The notes under the pieces were generated by a model. That model was not told where the DNA came from, did no database searches, and was given only the letters and a program-made list of their open reading frames with translations. The translations under genes were made by a program, and so were the position numbers. A DNA stretch of 64,000 nucleotides from Acidiphilium rubrum (GTDB taxonomy: Bacteria; Pseudomonadota; Alphaproteobacteria; Acetobacterales; Acetobacteraceae): positions 243,528 through 307,527 of the forward strand of contig NZ_FTNE01000001.1 of NCBI RefSeq assembly GCF_900156265.1, read 5' to 3'. Shown in pieces: positions 1 to 9,213 of this stretch (its first letter is position 1; each line of letters starts with the position of its first letter).

Positions 1-920
1 TGCTGATCCGCCGGTTCGAGGAAAAGGCCGGTCAGCTTTACGGCATGGGGCTGATCGGTGGGTTCTGTCATTTGTATATCGGCCAGGAGGCGGTGGTGAC
101 CGGCATGCAGCTGGCGCTGGAGCCGGGCGACCAGGTGATCACCTCGTATCGCGACCATGGGCACATGATTGCGTGCGACATGGACCCCAAGGGTGTGATG
201 GCGGAGCTGACCGGGCGCGCGGGCGGATATTCGCACGGCAAGGGCGGCTCGATGCACATGTTTTCCAAGGAAAAGGGTTTTTACGGCGGCCATGGCATTG
301 TCGGCGCGCAGGTTTCGCTGGGCGCGGGGCTGGCGTTCGCCAATCATTATCGCGGCAACGACCGGGTGACTTTGGCCTATTTCGGCGAGGGTGCGTCGAA
401 CCAGGGGCAGGTGTTCGAGAGTTTCAATCTGGCGGCGTTGATGAAGCTGCCGGTGGTTTTCATCATCGAGAACAATCGCTACGGCATGGGCACCAGCGTC
501 GAGCGGGCATCGGCCTCGCGCGATCTGAGCCAGAACGGCGCGCCTTGGCATATTCCGGGCATGCAGGTGGACGGCATGGACGTGATGGCTGTGAAGGCGG
601 CGGCGGAGCAGGCGGTGGCGCATTGCCGCGCCGGCAACGGGCCGTATCTGCTGGAGATGAAGACGTATCGGTATCGCGGTCATTCGATGTCGGACCCGGC
701 GAAGTATCGGACGCGCGAGGAGGTGCAGAAGATGCGCACCGAGCATGATTGCATTGATCTGGCGCGCAAGGGGCTCGAGGCGCTGGGTGTTGCCGAGGAT
801 CAGCTCAAGACGATCGATGACGAGATCAAGCAGCGGATTCAGCAAGCGGCGGATTTCGCGCAGGAGAGCCCGGAGCCTGATGAATCCGAGTTGTGGACCG
901 ATATTCTGGTGGAGGCGTAA
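1..920 (+). CDS. pdhA: Pyruvate dehydrogenase E1 component, alpha subunit (5' partial)
   Basis: Thiamine-diphosphate half of the E1 heterotetramer that decarboxylates pyruvate and reductively acetylates E2. The open frame is read from base 3 with no start in view, so the N-terminus lies outside the window; 305 codons are visible. The family pattern is clear: the IGQEA segment, RDHGH, the GGSMHMF stretch, and the ThDP/Mg site followed by the NNRYGMGT asparagines. The Mg motif reads GEG (bases 384-392) instead of the usual GDG. The YRYRGHSMSDP phosphorylation-loop region follows. The stop is 3 bp before pdhB, so the two subunits are co-translated. Identification is secure. Confidence 0.95.
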   Translation, partial: LIRRFEEKAGQLYGMGLIGGFCHLYIGQEAVVTGMQLALEPGDQVITSYRDHGHMIACDMDPKGVMAELTGRAGGYSHGKGGSMHMFSKEKGFYGGHGIVGAQVSLGAGLAFANHYRGNDRVTLAYFGEGASNQGQVFESFNLAALMKLPVVFIIENNRYGMGTSVERASASRDLSQNGAPWHIPGMQVDGMDVMAVKAAAEQAVAHCRAGNGPYLLEMKTYRYRGHSMSDPAKYRTREEVQKMRTEHDCIDLARKGLEALGVAEDQLKTIDDEIKQRIQQAADFAQESPEPDESELWTDILVEA

Positions 921-923
921 GCG

Positions 924-2270
924 ATGAGCACGGACGTTCTGATGCCGGCGCTGAGCCCGACGATGACCGAGGGCAAGCTGGCCAAATGGCTGAAGAAGAT
1001 CGGGGATACGGTGAAATCCGGCGATGTGCTGGCCGAGATCGAGACCGACAAGGCGACCATGGAGGTCGAGGCGGTCGATGAGGGTGAGTTGCTGAAAATC
1101 CTGGTGCCGGAGGGTACCGACAACGTGCCGGTGAATGCGCCGATTGCGGTGCTCGGCACCAAGGGTGAGAGCGTGGCGGCGCCGCAGGTCAAGGCCGAGT
1201 CGCCGAAGGTTGAGGCGAAGGTTGAGGCGAGGGCGGAGACCAAAGCCGCGCCGAAGGCGGCGCCGGTGCCGGACAGCGAGAAGGATTGGGGCCCGACCAG
1301 CGAGATTACGGTGCGCGAGGCGTTGCGCGATGCGATGGCCGCCGAGATGCGCCGCGATGGCGATGTGTTTCTGATGGGTGAGGAGGTGGCGCAGTATCAG
1401 GGCGCCTACAAGATCAGCCAGGGTCTGCTCGATGAGTTCGGCGAGAAGCGCGTGATCGATACGCCGATCACCGAGCACGGGTTCACCGGCATGGCGGTGG
1501 GGGCGGCGATGTCCGGCCTCAAGCCGATCGTCGAATTCATGACGTTCAATTTCGCGATGCAGGCGATCGATCAGATCATCAATTCGGCGGCCAAGACGCT
1601 GTATATGTCGGGTGGGCAGATGGGCTGCCCGATCGTGTTTCGGGGGCCCAATGGTGCGGCGGCACGCGTCGCGGCGCAGCACAGCCAGTGTTATGCCTCG
1701 TGGTACGCGCATTGCCCGGGGTTGAAGGTCGTCGCACCGTATTCGGCGGCCGATGCCAAGGGGTTGCTGCGGGCGGCGATCCGTGATCCGAACCCGGTGA
1801 TCTTTCTCGAGAACGAGATTCTGTACGGGCATAAGTTCGAGGTGCCGACCGATGACGAGTTCATCCTGCCGATCGGCCGCGCCAAAATCGAGCGCGCGGG
1901 CGAGGACGTCACCATCGTTGCGTTTTCGCTGATGGTCGATGTTGCGCTGAAAGCCGCCGAGCTGCTCGACCAGCAGGGGATTTCGGCCGAGGTGATCAAT
2001 CTGCGGACGATTCGCCCGCTCGATATCGAAACCATCGTCGCCTCGGTGAAGAAGACCAGCCGGGTCGTCAGTGTCGAGGAAGGCTGGCCGTTCGCCGGTA
2101 TCGGCGCGGAGATTGCCATGCAGATCACCGAGCACGCGTTCGACTGGCTGGATGCGCCGCCGACCCGGGTTTCCGGCCTCGATGTGCCGATGCCCTATGC
2201 CGCCAATCTGGAAAAACTGGCCTTGCCCCAGCCGAACTGGGTGGTCGATGCCGTGAAAAAACTGTTCTGA
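924..2270 (+). CDS. pdhB: Pyruvate dehydrogenase E1 component, beta subunit with N-terminal lipoyl domain
   Basis: 448 residues. Residues 1-80 form a biotinyl/lipoyl domain with the lipoylated lysine K43 in [11 protein letters not shown]. An Ala/Lys/Glu/Pro-rich linker (about 85-125) leads to the transketolase-like E1-beta body (about 127-448), with [12 protein letters not shown], the [10 protein letters not shown] segment and the RTIRPLD region. A lipoyl domain on E1-beta is a known alphaproteobacterial arrangement; classical E1-beta is about 325 residues and lacks it. It works with PdhA upstream and E2 15 bp downstream. The lipoyl coding DNA shares a 53-bp perfect match with the E2 lipoyl domain. 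Confidence 0.95.
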   Translation: MSTDVLMPALSPTMTEGKLAKWLKKIGDTVKSGDVLAEIETDKATMEVEAVDEGELLKILVPEGTDNVPVNAPIAVLGTKGESVAAPQVKAESPKVEAKVEARAETKAAPKAAPVPDSEKDWGPTSEITVREALRDAMAAEMRRDGDVFLMGEEVAQYQGAYKISQGLLDEFGEKRVIDTPITEHGFTGMAVGAAMSGLKPIVEFMTFNFAMQAIDQIINSAAKTLYMSGGQMGCPIVFRGPNGAAARVAAQHSQCYASWYAHCPGLKVVAPYSAADAKGLLRAAIRDPNPVIFLENEILYGHKFEVPTDDEFILPIGRAKIERAGEDVTIVAFSLMVDVALKAAELLDQQGISAEVINLRTIRPLDIETIVASVKKTSRVVSVEEGWPFAGIGAEIAMQITEHAFDWLDAPPTRVSGLDVPMPYAANLEKLALPQPNWVVDAVKKLF

Positions 2271-2285
2271 ACCGGGAGCGCTGCC

Positions 2286-3587
2286 ATGGCCACCAACATC
2301 CTGATGCCGGCCCTATCGCCCACCATGACCGAGGGCACCCTCGCGAAATGGCTCAAGAACGAGGGTGATACCATCAAATCCGGCGATGTGATCGCCGAGA
2401 TCGAGACCGACAAGGCGACCATGGAGGTCGAGGCGGTCGATGAGGGCGTGCTTGGCAAGATCCTGGTCGCGGCGGGCACCGAAGGTGTGGCGGTGAACGC
2501 GCCGATCGCCGTGCTGGTCGATGCTGGTGAGGCGGTGCCGAGCGCGGCAGCGGCGCCGGCCCCAAAAGCTGAGGCCCCCGCGCCCAAAGCCGCCGTCGAG
2601 GCGACGCCGGCCCCGGCGCCGCGCGGCGAACCCAAGGCGAACGGGCACGATACCAGCGATCATGGCGCGCGTATTTTTGCCTCGCCGCTGGCGCGCCGCA
2701 TGGCGCAGCAGGCGGGGCTCAATCTGGCGGGCATTACAGGGTCCGGGCCAAACGGGCGCATCGTCAAGGCCGATATCGATGCGGCGCGCGGCCAGACGCC
2801 CGCCGCCCCGGCGGGTGTGCCGCAAGCGGCCGCGGCGCCGGTCGCGGCGCCGGCCGCCTCACTGGCACCGAAACCCGCCGAGATCACCGCGCCGCACGAT
2901 GCGGTGCCGCATTCCTCGATGCGCAAGGTGATCGCCAAGCGGCTCCAGGCCGCCAAGCAGACGATTCCCCATTTCTATCTGTCGATGGATGTCGAACTCG
3001 ATGCGCTGCTGAAACTGCGCGCCGATCTCAATGCCCAGTCGCCTAAGGATGGCGCGGGCGCGTTCAAACTCTCGGTCAACGACCTGATCATCAAGGCCAG
3101 CGCAATCGCGCTGCGGCGCGTGCCCGCAGCCAACGCCAGCTTCACCGATGATGCCATGATCCGCTATCACGACGTGGATATTTCGGTGGCGGTCGCGATT
3201 CCGGATGGGCTGATCACGCCGATCATCCGCAAGGCGGACCAGAAGGGCCTGGCCGCGATCAGCAACGAGATGAAAGACCTCGCCGCCCGGGCGAAATCCG
3301 GCAAGCTGAAACCCGAGGAATTCCAGGGCGGCTCGTTCTCGATTTCGAACCTCGGCATGTTCGGCATCACCAGCTTTTCCGCGATCATCAACCCACCGCA
3401 AGGGGCGATCATCGCGATCGGCGCCGGGGAGAAACGCCCGGTGGTGCGCGGGGCGGAGCTGGCGATCGCCACCGTGATGACCGTGACATTGTCATGCGAT
3501 CATCGCGTGGTCGATGGCGCGATCGGGGCGGAGTTCCTCGCGGCGTTTAAATCGATCGTCGAGGCGCCGCTCAGTTTGATGCTTTAG
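2286..3587 (+). CDS. pdhC: Dihydrolipoyllysine-residue acetyltransferase (PDH E2)
   Basis: Core acetyltransferase of the PDH complex, 433 residues. One lipoyl domain (1-80, K43) is followed by an Ala/Pro linker, a peripheral-subunit-binding domain (about 128-165, ASPLARRMA and [13 protein letters not shown]) that docks E1/E3, a second Ala/Pro linker and the catalytic domain (about 205-433). The chloramphenicol-acetyltransferase-type active site HRVVDG is present (H406, D410). The single lipoyl domain here plus one on E1-beta gives two per E1-E2 pair. It is followed by the AT-rich repeat and then the acetyltransferase gene. Confidence 0.96.
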   Translation: MATNILMPALSPTMTEGTLAKWLKNEGDTIKSGDVIAEIETDKATMEVEAVDEGVLGKILVAAGTEGVAVNAPIAVLVDAGEAVPSAAAAPAPKAEAPAPKAAVEATPAPAPRGEPKANGHDTSDHGARIFASPLARRMAQQAGLNLAGITGSGPNGRIVKADIDAARGQTPAAPAGVPQAAAAPVAAPAASLAPKPAEITAPHDAVPHSSMRKVIAKRLQAAKQTIPHFYLSMDVELDALLKLRADLNAQSPKDGAGAFKLSVNDLIIKASAIALRRVPAANASFTDDAMIRYHDVDISVAVAIPDGLITPIIRKADQKGLAAISNEMKDLAARAKSGKLKPEEFQGGSFSISNLGMFGITSFSAIINPPQGAIIAIGAGEKRPVVRGAELAIATVMTVTLSCDHRVVDGAIGAEFLAAFKSIVEAPLSLML

Positions 3588-3600
3588 GGGCAGGAAGCAT

Positions 3601-3716
3601 GTTCTTTTTTGAAAAAAAGAACCAAAAAACTTTTTTGAGCTGGGCCATTGGCTTTGGCGATTGTACGCCTCCGGACCAAGCGAATGAGAGTTTTTGCTTC
3701 TTTTTTCAAAAAGAAG
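3601..3716. repeat. AT-rich palindromic element, full copy (family 1, copy A)
   Basis: A full copy of a dispersed element between pdhC and the GNAT gene. It opens with GTTCTTTTTT/AAAAAAGAAC (3601-3610 with 3613-3622, loop GA). The near-palindrome CAAAAAACTTTTTTG (3623-3637) follows, then a GC core with TGGGCC and GATTGTACGCC, and it closes with CTTCTTTTT/AAAAAGAAG (3697-3705 with 3708-3716). The core aligns with the copy at 38342-38458. T-runs of this density contrast sharply with the GC-rich surroundings. Function is unknown; it could act as a terminator or mRNA-processing site. Confidence 0.8.
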
Positions 3717-3729
3717 TCTTCCCTTCCTG

Positions 3730-4224
3730 ATGCCTGATTTTACCCTCCGCGACGCGACTCCCGCCGATACCGACGCCGTGCTCGCTCTGGTGCACGACCT
3801 CGCCGTTTATGAACGCGCGCCGAATGCCGTGGACATGACCGCGCCGATGCTGCACGCGGCGCTGTTCGGCGACAAGCCGCTCGCCCATGCGATCGTTGCC
3901 GAAGATGAAGAACTTCTCGGCTTCGCGCTCTATTTCACCAGTTTTTCGACCTGGACGGGCAAGGCCGGGATTTATCTCGAGGATTTGTTCGTCAAGCCCG
4001 AAGCGCGCGGCAGGGGGATCGGCAAGGCGCTGCTGCAATCTCTCGCGGCGGAGGCGATCCGGCGCGATTGTGCGCGGCTCGAGTGGCAGGTGCTCGATTG
4101 GAACGAACCCGCGATTGCGTTCTACAAATCCCTCGGTGCCGAACCGCTCGATGAATGGACGCGCTATCGCGTCAAAGGCGAGGCGCTCAAAGCGCTGGCC
4201 AAGCAGGAGACCAAACATGGCTGA
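3730..4224 (+). CDS. GNAT-family N-acetyltransferase (diamine acetyltransferase-like)
   Basis: 164 residues from the ATG at 3730. An upstream in-frame TTG at 3694 lies inside the repeat and is unlikely to be used. It acetylates an amine using acetyl-CoA. The acetyl-CoA loop of motif A is clear (RGRGIGKALL), preceded by YLEDLFV and followed by WNEPAIAFYKSLGA, a pattern typical of spermidine/spermine-type acetyltransferases (established family knowledge). The substrate is not known. It overlaps lpd by 8 bp, so it is translated as part of the PDH/lipoate operon, where acetyl-CoA is produced. Confidence 0.85.
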   Translation: MPDFTLRDATPADTDAVLALVHDLAVYERAPNAVDMTAPMLHAALFGDKPLAHAIVAEDEELLGFALYFTSFSTWTGKAGIYLEDLFVKPEARGRGIGKALLQSLAAEAIRRDCARLEWQVLDWNEPAIAFYKSLGAEPLDEWTRYRVKGEALKALAKQETKHG

Positions 4225-5614
4225 TCAGAATTTCGATGTCGTCGTGGTCGGCGGCGGGCCGGGCGGCTACGTCACCGCGATCCGCGCGACGCAGCTTGGC
4301 ATGAAGACCGCGCTGGTCGAGCGTGAGAATTTGGGCGGCATCTGCCTCAACTGGGGCTGTATTCCGACCAAGGCGCTGCTGCGTTCATCGGAAATTAACC
4401 ATTTGCTGCATAATCTCGGCGAATTCGGGTTTGCGGCGGATAATATCAGCTTCGATCTCGCCAAAGTGGTCAAGCGCTCGCGCGGTGTCGCCAAGCAATT
4501 GTCGTCCGGCGTCGCGCATCTGATGAAAAAGAACAAGATCACCGTGTTCGACGGCACTGGCGCCCTCGCCGGGGTCCGCACGCTCAAGGTCGAGAAAGAC
4601 GGCAAACCCGTCGCCACGCTGACCGCGAACCACATCATTTTCGCGACCGGCGCACGGGCCCGCGTGCTGCCCGGTCTGGAGCCGGATGGCAAATTCATCT
4701 GGTCCTATCGCGAGGCGATGGTGCCGGACATGATGCCGAAATCGCTGGTGGTGATCGGGTCTGGTGCGATCGGCATCGAATTCGCCAGTTTCTACCGCAA
4801 CATGGGGGCGGAGGTGACGGTGATCGAAGCCCTGCCGCGGATTCTGCCGGTCGAGGATGAGGAGATCTCGGCCTTCATGCACAAGCAGTTCGAAAAACAG
4901 GGCATGAAACTGCTGACCGGGGCGGTGTTCAAGAGCGCCGAAAAGGGCAAGGACAGCATTACCGTGACCATCGAATCCGGCGGCAAGGAGCACCGGATCA
5001 CGGCGGATCGTGCGATTTCGGCGATCGGCATCGTCGGTAATTTCGAAAACCTCGGGCTCGAGGCGGCGGGTGTGACGATCGAGCGCACGCATGTGGTGGT
5101 CGATGGGTTCGGCCGGACCGGGGTTAACGGCATTTACGCGATCGGCGATCTGACCGGGCCGCCCTGGCTTGCCCACAAGGCCAGCCACGAGGGGATCATC
5201 TGCATCGAGAAAATCGCGGGTCTCAATCCGCATGAATTCGAGACCGGCAATATTCCGGGCTGCACCTATTGCCGCCCGCAGGTTGCTTCGGTGGGCATGA
5301 CCGAGGCGAAGGCCAAGGAATCCGGCCGGAAAATCAAGGTCGGCCGGTTTCCGTTCATCGGCAATGGCAAGGCGATCGCGATGGGCGAGCCTGAGGGTAT
5401 CATCAAGACGATTTTTGACGCCGAAACCGGCGAAATGCTCGGCGCGCACATGGCCGGCGCCGAGGTGACCGAGATGATCCAGGGCTATGTCATCGCGCGG
5501 CAGTTGGAGACGACCGAATCCGATCTGATGCATACGGTCTTCCCCCACCCTACGGTCAGTGAAGCGATGCATGAATCGGTGCTTGACGCCTATGGTCAGG
5601 TCATCCACTTCTGA
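4217..5614 (+). CDS. lpd: Dihydrolipoyl dehydrogenase (E3)
   Basis: FAD-dependent disulfide oxidoreductase that reoxidises the dihydrolipoyl groups of E2 and passes electrons to NAD+. 465 residues from the ATG at 4217. FAD-binding GGGPGG lies near residues 12-17. The redox-active disulfide is C43-C48 in [16 protein letters not shown]. The NAD-binding [14 protein letters not shown] is mid-protein, and the C-terminal [12 protein letters not shown] carries the catalytic His/Glu pair. An open frame extends further upstream, but it runs through the GNAT gene in another frame. It lies 4 bp before lipA, fitting a PDH-lipoate operon. Confidence 0.96.
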   Translation: MADQNFDVVVVGGGPGGYVTAIRATQLGMKTALVERENLGGICLNWGCIPTKALLRSSEINHLLHNLGEFGFAADNISFDLAKVVKRSRGVAKQLSSGVAHLMKKNKITVFDGTGALAGVRTLKVEKDGKPVATLTANHIIFATGARARVLPGLEPDGKFIWSYREAMVPDMMPKSLVVIGSGAIGIEFASFYRNMGAEVTVIEALPRILPVEDEEISAFMHKQFEKQGMKLLTGAVFKSAEKGKDSITVTIESGGKEHRITADRAISAIGIVGNFENLGLEAAGVTIERTHVVVDGFGRTGVNGIYAIGDLTGPPWLAHKASHEGIICIEKIAGLNPHEFETGNIPGCTYCRPQVASVGMTEAKAKESGRKIKVGRFPFIGNGKAIAMGEPEGIIKTIFDAETGEMLGAHMAGAEVTEMIQGYVIARQLETTESDLMHTVFPHPTVSEAMHESVLDAYGQVIHF

Positions 5615-5618
5615 CCGC

Positions 5619-6566
5619 ATGATGCGTACCGAAATAGATCACCGGGTCAGGCACCCGGAAAAGCAGCACCGGAGCGACAATCCGATCCAGCACAAGCCCG
5701 CCTGGATCCGGGTGAAGGCGCCGACGCACCCGATCTATCTCGAAACCCGCAACCTGATGCGCGCAAGCGGGCTGGTGACGGTGTGCGAGGAAGCCGCCTG
5801 CCCGAACATCGGCGAATGCTGGTCCCAGCGCCATGCGACCATGATGATCATGGGCGAGATCTGCACCCGGGCCTGCGCGTTCTGCAATGTGTCGACCGGT
5901 CATCCCAACCCGCTGGCGGCGGATGAGCCTGAGCGCGTTGCCGCCGCGGTTGCCAAGCTCGGGCTGCGGCATGTGGTGATCACCTCGGTCGATCGGGATG
6001 ATCTGGCGGATGGCGGTGCGGCGCATTTTGCCGCGGTGATCGGCGCGATCCGTGCCGCGACGCCGGCGACCACGATCGAAATTCTGACGCCCGATTTTCT
6101 ACGCAAGCCGGGTGCGATCGAAACCGTGACGATGGCGCAGCCGGATGTGTTCAATCACAATCTGGAGACCGTGCCGCGCCTGTACCCGACCATCCGGCCC
6201 GGCGCGCGGTATTTCCAGTCGCTGCGGCTGCTCGATCGGGTCAAGCAGCTCGATGCCGGCATGTTCACCAAATCGGGCCTGATGGTGGGGCTGGGCGAGA
6301 CCAAGGCTGAGATCGGTCAGGTGATGGATGATCTGCGGATCGCCGATGTCGATTTCCTCACGATCGGGCAATATCTGCAACCAACCGTTAAGCATGCTGC
6401 GGTAGACCGGTTCGTGCCGCCCGATGAATTCGCGGAATTGGCCGCCATGGCGCGTGCGAAAGGGTTTCTGATGGTTTCGGCGACGCCGCTGACCCGATCG
6501 TCCTACCATGCCGATGCGGACTTCGCTTCGTTGCGGGCGGCGCGCGCGGCGAAACTGGTGGCCTGA
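5619..6566 (+). CDS. lipA: Lipoyl synthase (radical SAM)
   Basis: Inserts two sulfur atoms into the octanoyl chain on lipoyl domains, making the cofactor needed by the PDH proteins encoded upstream. 315 residues from the ATG at 5619, with a second ATG adjacent. The auxiliary cluster motif is C56, C61 and C67 ([13 protein letters not shown]). The radical SAM triad is C82, C86 and C89 (CTRACAFC). The C-terminal RSSYHAD serine that ligates the auxiliary cluster is present. The start lies 4 bp after lpd, so expression is coupled to the operon. Confidence 0.96.
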   Translation: MMRTEIDHRVRHPEKQHRSDNPIQHKPAWIRVKAPTHPIYLETRNLMRASGLVTVCEEAACPNIGECWSQRHATMMIMGEICTRACAFCNVSTGHPNPLAADEPERVAAAVAKLGLRHVVITSVDRDDLADGGAAHFAAVIGAIRAATPATTIEILTPDFLRKPGAIETVTMAQPDVFNHNLETVPRLYPTIRPGARYFQSLRLLDRVKQLDAGMFTKSGLMVGLGETKAEIGQVMDDLRIADVDFLTIGQYLQPTVKHAAVDRFVPPDEFAELAAMARAKGFLMVSATPLTRSSYHADADFASLRAARAAKLVA

Positions 6567-6568
6567 CG

Positions 6569-7033
6569 ATGCCCAAGTATTCCGAGCGCAAACTCGTGCC
6601 GTATCGACCGGACCAGATGTTCGAACTGGTTGCCGATGTCGGCAAATATCCGCAGTTTCTGCCGTGGTGCGTTGGCGCGCGGGTGCGCTCGCATATCGGC
6701 AATGATCTGGTGGCCGATCTGACGATCGGGTTCGGGCCGTTCCGGGAGAGTTTCACCTCCCGGGTTACGCTGGAGGCGCCGGAGCGGATTCATGTGCATT
6801 ATGAGAACGGGCCGTTCAAATATCTGCGCAATGAATGGCGGTTCATCGCCGATCCGCGCGGCACGATGATCGATTTTTATGTCGATTTCGAGTTTCGCAG
6901 CTTTATTCTGCAAAAGGCGATCGGCGCGGTGTTTGCCGAGGCGGTGCGGCGGATGGTCGCGGCGTTCCTGACCAGGGCGCGCACAATTTATGGCGCGCCG
7001 CAACTCGCGCAGAGGCAGGAAGTGAAGGTCTGA
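6569..7033 (+). CDS. ratA: RatA / COQ10-like START-domain protein
   Basis: 154-residue single-domain protein of the SRPBCC (START/Bet v 1) superfamily. The N-terminus PYRPDQMFELVADVGKYPQFLPWC is the signature of the COQ10/RatA family. Eukaryotic COQ10 binds ubiquinone and supports respiration, while E. coli RatA is reported to block ribosome association; which role applies here cannot be read from sequence. In alphaproteobacteria a ubiquinone chaperone is plausible. It starts 3 bp after lipA and is the last gene of this operon. Confidence 0.85.
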   Translation: MPKYSERKLVPYRPDQMFELVADVGKYPQFLPWCVGARVRSHIGNDLVADLTIGFGPFRESFTSRVTLEAPERIHVHYENGPFKYLRNEWRFIADPRGTMIDFYVDFEFRSFILQKAIGAVFAEAVRRMVAAFLTRARTIYGAPQLAQRQEVKV

Positions 7034-7090
7034 GGCTGATCTTCTCTAAAAAGAGCAACCTCCCCAAACCGGCACCCACCAACGAATAAA

Positions 7091-7120
7091 AGTTTTTTGA
7101 TTCTTTTTTACAAAAAAGAA
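7091..7120. repeat. AT-rich palindromic element, partial copy (family 1, copy B)
   Basis: Right-end copy of the AT-rich family between ratA and the threonine aldolase gene. AGTTTTTTGA precedes the palindrome TTCTTTTTT/AAAAAAGAA (7101-7109 with 7112-7120, loop AC). The preceding CGAATAAAA resembles the GCGAACAAAA of the full copy at 38342-38458. A degraded left hairpin may survive around 7041-7056 (CTCTAAAAAGAG). The GC core is missing. Confidence 0.7.
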
Positions 7121-7146
7121 CCCTGTCTTCTTCGCAAAGGACGCAC

Positions 7147-8205
7147 ATGTACGCCCCGACCCCCCCCAACCCCGATGCGCCGCCCCTGCGGATCAACCTC
7201 TATTCCGACACCCAGACCCGCCCGACGCGGGCGATGCGCGAGGCGATGCTGAATGCCGAGGTCGGCGATGAGCAGTTGGGGCTCGATCCGACGATCAATG
7301 CGTTGTGCGCGCGGGTGGCGCGGCTGCTCGGCAAGGAGGCGGCGATTTTTCTGCCTTCGGGGGCGATGTGCAATTCGATTGCCATTCTGACCCATTGCCG
7401 GCCGGGTGATGAGATCATCGCCCATGAATCGGCCCATATCATCGAGGCGGAGGGTGGTGCGCCCTGGGCTTTGGCGGGAGCGCGGGTGCATGGGTTGCCG
7501 GGGGCGCGCGGCTTTTTCAGCGCCGATGATCTGCGGGCCAGCCTGCGGGGGGCATCGCGCTATGCGGCGCCGCAGACGCTGCTGGAGATCGAACAGACGT
7601 CGAATTTGGGCGGCGGGGCGGTGTGGCCGTTGGCGACTTTGCAGGAACTCGCCGGCATTGCGCATGAGGCTGGCATGGCGACGCATATGGATGGCGCGCG
7701 GCTAATGAACGCCGTGGTCGCCTCCGGTGTTGCGGCCGCCGATTATGCGGCGCCGTTCGATACGGTGTGGATCGATTTCACCAAGGGGCTCGGCGCGCCG
7801 CTGGGTGCCGTGCTGGCGGGCTCGGCCGCGACGATCGACCAGGCCTGGCACTGGAAGCAGCGGCTCGGTGGGTCGCTGCGCCAGGCGGGGATTTGCGCGG
7901 CCGGGTGCCTTTACGCGCTCGATCATCATGTCGATCGGCTGGCCGAAGATCATGCCAACGCCAAGCGACTGGCCGAAGGGCTGGCCGGGGTGGCGGGGAT
8001 CGTGATCGAGCCGCCGGATACCAATCTGGTCTATGCGGATGTCGCGACCAGCGGCAGAACGCCGGGTGCGTGGGCGGAGTCGCTGCGGGCGCAGGGTATC
8101 ATGGTGTCGGTGATGGGACGCACGCGGCTGCGGCTGTGCACGCATCTCGATGTGTCGGCGGCTGATATCGAGGAGACGATTGCGGCGTTCGCCGCGATCA
8201 ACTGA
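7147..8205 (+). CDS. ltaE: Low-specificity L-threonine aldolase family protein (PLP enzyme)
   Basis: Fold-type I PLP enzyme that cleaves threonine or allo-threonine to glycine and acetaldehyde, or a related beta-hydroxy amino acid. 352 residues. Visible features are the N-terminal SDTQTRPT motif, DEQLGLDPTINALCARVARLLGKEAA, the THMDGARLMNA stretch that contacts the cofactor, and the Schiff-base lysine K213 in DFTKGLGAPLGAVLAG. An AAGGA ribosome site lies about 6 bp before the ATG. Its end overlaps the convergent XRE gene by 8 bp. Exact substrate preference is not readable. Confidence 0.88.
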   Translation: MYAPTPPNPDAPPLRINLYSDTQTRPTRAMREAMLNAEVGDEQLGLDPTINALCARVARLLGKEAAIFLPSGAMCNSIAILTHCRPGDEIIAHESAHIIEAEGGAPWALAGARVHGLPGARGFFSADDLRASLRGASRYAAPQTLLEIEQTSNLGGGAVWPLATLQELAGIAHEAGMATHMDGARLMNAVVASGVAAADYAAPFDTVWIDFTKGLGAPLGAVLAGSAATIDQAWHWKQRLGGSLRQAGICAAGCLYALDHHVDRLAEDHANAKRLAEGLAGVAGIVIEPPDTNLVYADVATSGRTPGAWAESLRAQGIMVSVMGRTRLRLCTHLDVSAADIEETIAAFAAIN

Positions 8206-8620
8206 GCGGTTTGCGTGGCGCGCGCGGTCTTGTGCTGGCATCGGCCGCCCGCGGCCGGGGACCGGCATCAGCGGCGCGCAACAGATCATCGATGGCGGTG
8301 ACGGTTGCAGTCGGCAGATGGCGGAGTTGCCGGGCGAAGCGGTTGGCGAGCGCGGTTTGTTCGGGGGTGAGGCCGGCGCTGTCGAGTTTCGGTTTGGGTT
8401 TCGACAGGCGCGCGAGGTCGGCGAGGTCGTGCGCGTCGTCCCAGATCAGGTCGAATTGTTCGCAGATCTGATGGATCAGCCCTGGTGAGGGCGCGCCGCG
8501 GCGGCCGTGTTCGAGTGCTGAGAGATAGGCGGGCGAGATATCGAGTGCGGTGGCCATAGCGCGCAGGGTGATGTGGCGGTCGGCGCGGAGTTGGCGGAGT
8601 TTTGCGCCGAACGGCGTCAT
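8198..8620 (-). CDS. XRE-family helix-turn-helix transcriptional regulator
   Basis: 140 residues. Residues 1-65 form a Cro/CI-type HTH (LRQLRADRHITLRAMATALDISPAYLSALEHGRRGAPSP split around the recognition helix). The remainder is helical (LTPEQTALANRFARQLRHLP) and ends in an Arg/Pro-rich tail, with no recognised sensor domain. It overlaps the upstream Smr gene by 4 bp (ATGA), so the two are translationally coupled. The target is unknown; autoregulation of the pair is plausible but is inference. Confidence 0.85.
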   Translation of the reverse strand: MTPFGAKLRQLRADRHITLRAMATALDISPAYLSALEHGRRGAPSPGLIHQICEQFDLIWDDAHDLADLARLSKPKPKLDSAGLTPEQTALANRFARQLRHLPTATVTAIDDLLRAADAGPRPRAADASTRPRAPRKPLS

Positions 8621-9168
8621 TCGCGACGGCGGCGGAGCAGCACGCGCAGCGCCCCTTCATTGGCGGCGTGGGGGTGGCAGACCGCGAGGATCATGGCGTG
8701 CAGCGGCGCATCGTTGAGCCAGAACGGCACTTCGCGGCGGAGCACACCTTCGCCGCCGGCGCGCCGGCCGTGGCCGGTGACGATTTCGACACAGCGCATG
8801 CCCTGCGCCGAAGCGCCGGCGATCAACGCCATGACGGCGATATGGGCGTTCGGCTTGGTCATGCCGTGCAGGTCGAGCACGCGTTCGGGGGCGATTTTGC
8901 CGGCGCGGAAGCGTGACCAGGTGGCGCGGTCGAGCCCGGGTGGGGCGGTGCCGATCGACAGGGCGGCGCGGCGGTGCGCTGCGGGTTTCGGTCGTGGGGG
9001 TGGCGGTGCCGGCGGTTCCGGCTTGGTTGGTGCGGCGAGCGGGCGGGGTATTGGTGCGGGCTCGGGCAACACGGGTACGCGCACGCCGGGCAGGGGGGCG
9101 ACATGGCGCAGATAGCGCGCCCAGGCTTCCAGATCAGCCGCAGGAATGATTTTCGTCCTGATTCCCAT
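8617..9168 (-). CDS. Smr/MutS2-type domain protein
   Basis: 183 residues from the ATG at 9168; a TTG two codons upstream is also open. A basic N-terminus and a Pro-rich linker (about 35-70) precede a C-terminal Smr domain (about 95-183). The domain contains LDLHGMTKPNAH, the EIVTGHGRRAGGEGVLRREVP segment with the TGHG signature, and a HPHAANEGALRVLLRR end. Smr domains are nucleases that nick or cleave DNA or RNA. Stand-alone versions are common in alphaproteobacteria, and their role is poorly defined. It is coupled to the XRE gene downstream. Confidence 0.87.
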   Translation of the reverse strand: MGIRTKIIPAADLEAWARYLRHVAPLPGVRVPVLPEPAPIPRPLAAPTKPEPPAPPPPRPKPAAHRRAALSIGTAPPGLDRATWSRFRAGKIAPERVLDLHGMTKPNAHIAVMALIAGASAQGMRCVEIVTGHGRRAGGEGVLRREVPFWLNDAPLHAMILAVCHPHAANEGALRVLLRRRRE

Positions 9169-9184
9169 GACCAAACTAAAAAAG

Positions 9185-9210
9185 TTTTTGCTTCTTTTTA
9201 CAAAAAGAAG
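9185..9210. repeat. AT-rich palindromic element, partial copy (family 1, copy C)
   Basis: Partial copy between lutC and the Smr gene, both on the minus strand. AAAAAAGTTTTTG precedes the palindrome CTTCTTTTT/AAAAAGAAG (9191-9199 with 9202-9210, loop AC). It matches the right end of the full copies. As it sits just past the lutC stop, it may also serve as the 3' end of the lutBC transcript, but the stem is AT-rich and weak for an intrinsic terminator. Confidence 0.7.
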
Positions 9211-9213
9211 CGC

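Noticed and set aside
3601-3637. T-run hairpin after pdhC as an ordinary intrinsic terminator
   Set aside because: The stem is almost entirely A-T and too weak; the same text recurs at other loci as part of a larger symmetric element, so a repeat is the better description.
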